DNA of 64,000 bases. It comes from Leguminivora glycinivorella. Lineage: Eukaryota; Arthropoda; Insecta; Lepidoptera; Tortricidae. A model generated the notes under the pieces. It saw nothing but the letters and a program-made list of their open reading frames with translations. It ran no database searches and was not told the origin of the DNA. The stretch lies in contig NC_062974.1 of NCBI RefSeq assembly GCF_023078275.1, positions 25,084,110-25,148,109 of the forward strand, written 5' to 3'. A program made the translations under genes and the position numbers. Position 1 is the first letter of the stretch; each line of letters begins with the position of its first letter. Shown piece after piece: positions 63,101-64,000 of the stretch.

Positions 63101-63465
63101 ATATATGTCATTGATGACGGACTCATTACCATTCTTATTTGGATCCCTTGTGTACTTTACAAGTGTTGCACGGAGAATTTTAATTACGTCTTTCAATATG
63201 TTTACCTTCATTTAGGTAGTAGATAAACAAGCTAAGTAGGTATGTGCATAAATGCTTATAGACTACATAACGCCTAACAATCAATGTCACAGTATTCTAA
63301 ACGGATCCCACAAGAGCAGTAACGCTGACGTTCATTACCATTCCTGTTGTGCAGGATCCCTTGTGTACTATACAATGTACATGGTAGGTACATCTCATGT
63401 ACATTGATGTTCGTGAATCACTGAACGTCTGGATTCAGTTGAGAGTAATTTGTGTCGAGTTGATT

Positions 63466-63545
63466 GCGTATTGGGCGACAGAGCTAGACTACCTTTCGCG
63501 GCATTTCGTTTTCGTTTCGCGTCGCAGAAATGCCATTCGGCTGCG
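63466..63545. mobile_element. MITE family A, copy 6 (half)
   Basis: GTATTGGGCGACAGAGCTAG to AAATGCCATTCGGCTGC; only one end is kept. Confidence 0.75.
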
Positions 63546-63684
63546 GCACCAGATCAGAATCTTAGGCTGTCAACACACCCTTAAACAAACCTCTTTAATG
63601 TTGCAATTCATTGAAAATAAGAGTCAAATAAAAACAGAGGTCAGTGCGCCTTTTAATAAACTTCGTCTTAATTTGCATAAAATC

Positions 63685-63925
63685 ATAATTCATACTAATA
63701 TTATAAATGGGAAATTGTGTGTTTGTTTGGTTTCCCCGTCTTTCACGGCAAAACAGAGCGACAAATTGACATGTTTTTTTAAGTGGAGATAGTTGAAGGG
63801 ATGGGAAGTGACATATTAGGCTACTTTTTGTCTTCAACTATCTCCACCTAAAAATCACGTCAATTCATCGCTCCATTTTGGCGTGAAAGACGGACAAACA
63901 AACAGACACACACAATTTCCCTCCA
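63685..63925. repeat. Inverted pair of dispersed repeat K
   Basis: GTGGAGATAGTTGAAG (63783-63798) is mirrored by CTTCAACTATCTCCAC (63832-63847). The arms run outward through GACAAATTGACATG / CACGTCAATTCATC and CCGTCTTTCACGGC / GCGTGAAAGACGG. Arm length is about 100 bp, spacer about 33 bp. Confidence 0.75.
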
Positions 63926-63953
63926 TTTTCGTTGGAGCAAGTGACCCTAATAA
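63918..63953. mobile_element. MITE family B, 3' end only
   Basis: CCCTCCATTTTCGTTGGAGC then AAGTGACCC, fused directly to repeat K. Confidence 0.6.
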
Positions 63954-64000
63954 GTAATATGAACCGTACAATCCATGATACCAAATCACACAAATACCAA

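Overview
This is a repeat-dense, AT-rich stretch of an insect nuclear genome, most probably Lepidoptera. The evidence is one multi-exon animal gene with good splice sites plus many dispersed repeats that I recognise from moth and butterfly genomes. There are no bacterial operons, no CRISPR arrays and no rRNA. The only clear host gene is on the minus strand near the right end: the last two coding exons (58766-58934 and 55304-55428) of a Dpr-family immunoglobulin cell-surface protein, joined in phase across an intron of about 3.3 kb full of transposon debris.

Left part (1-24 kb): LINE, hAT and mariner-type fragments; a 120-bp minisatellite (3646-4712); three GC-rich modules (5191-6176); a 3,244-bp non-autonomous hAT-type element (8739-11982, 8-bp target duplication) that carries two opposed arrays of a 100-bp repeat; and a 2.1-kb Gypsy element (14836-16972) with identical LTRs. 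The Gypsy element has lost nearly all of gag-pol but keeps an intact 95-codon ORF for a small, probably myristoylated, single-pass membrane protein. At 18.3-22.9 kb a LINE (18635-21422) has inserted into an older degenerate coding sequence. That sequence abuts an inverted duplication of a cysteine-rich pseudogene, which is itself cut by two short MITEs.

Middle part (24-39.7 kb): mostly non-coding, with a series of MITEs and SINEs. Several have readable target duplications and a few are nested.

Right part (39.9-52.4 kb): a Foldback-like element with long inverted arms built from about 367-bp subrepeats. A very young BEL/Pao LTR retrotransposon (43081-52007) sits in its right arm, with 1401-bp LTRs that look identical, a CTTAT target duplication, a tRNA-Tyr-type primer site and an open 1858-codon frame from Gag through protease, reverse transcriptase, RNase H and integrase. 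From 52.5 kb to the end come LINE/SINE remnants, the dpr exons and further members of the same small repeat families.

The elements of most interest are the Gypsy membrane ORF, the two large inverted-repeat elements and the nested insertions that give a relative order of events. All family names come from motif recognition by eye. No database search was run.
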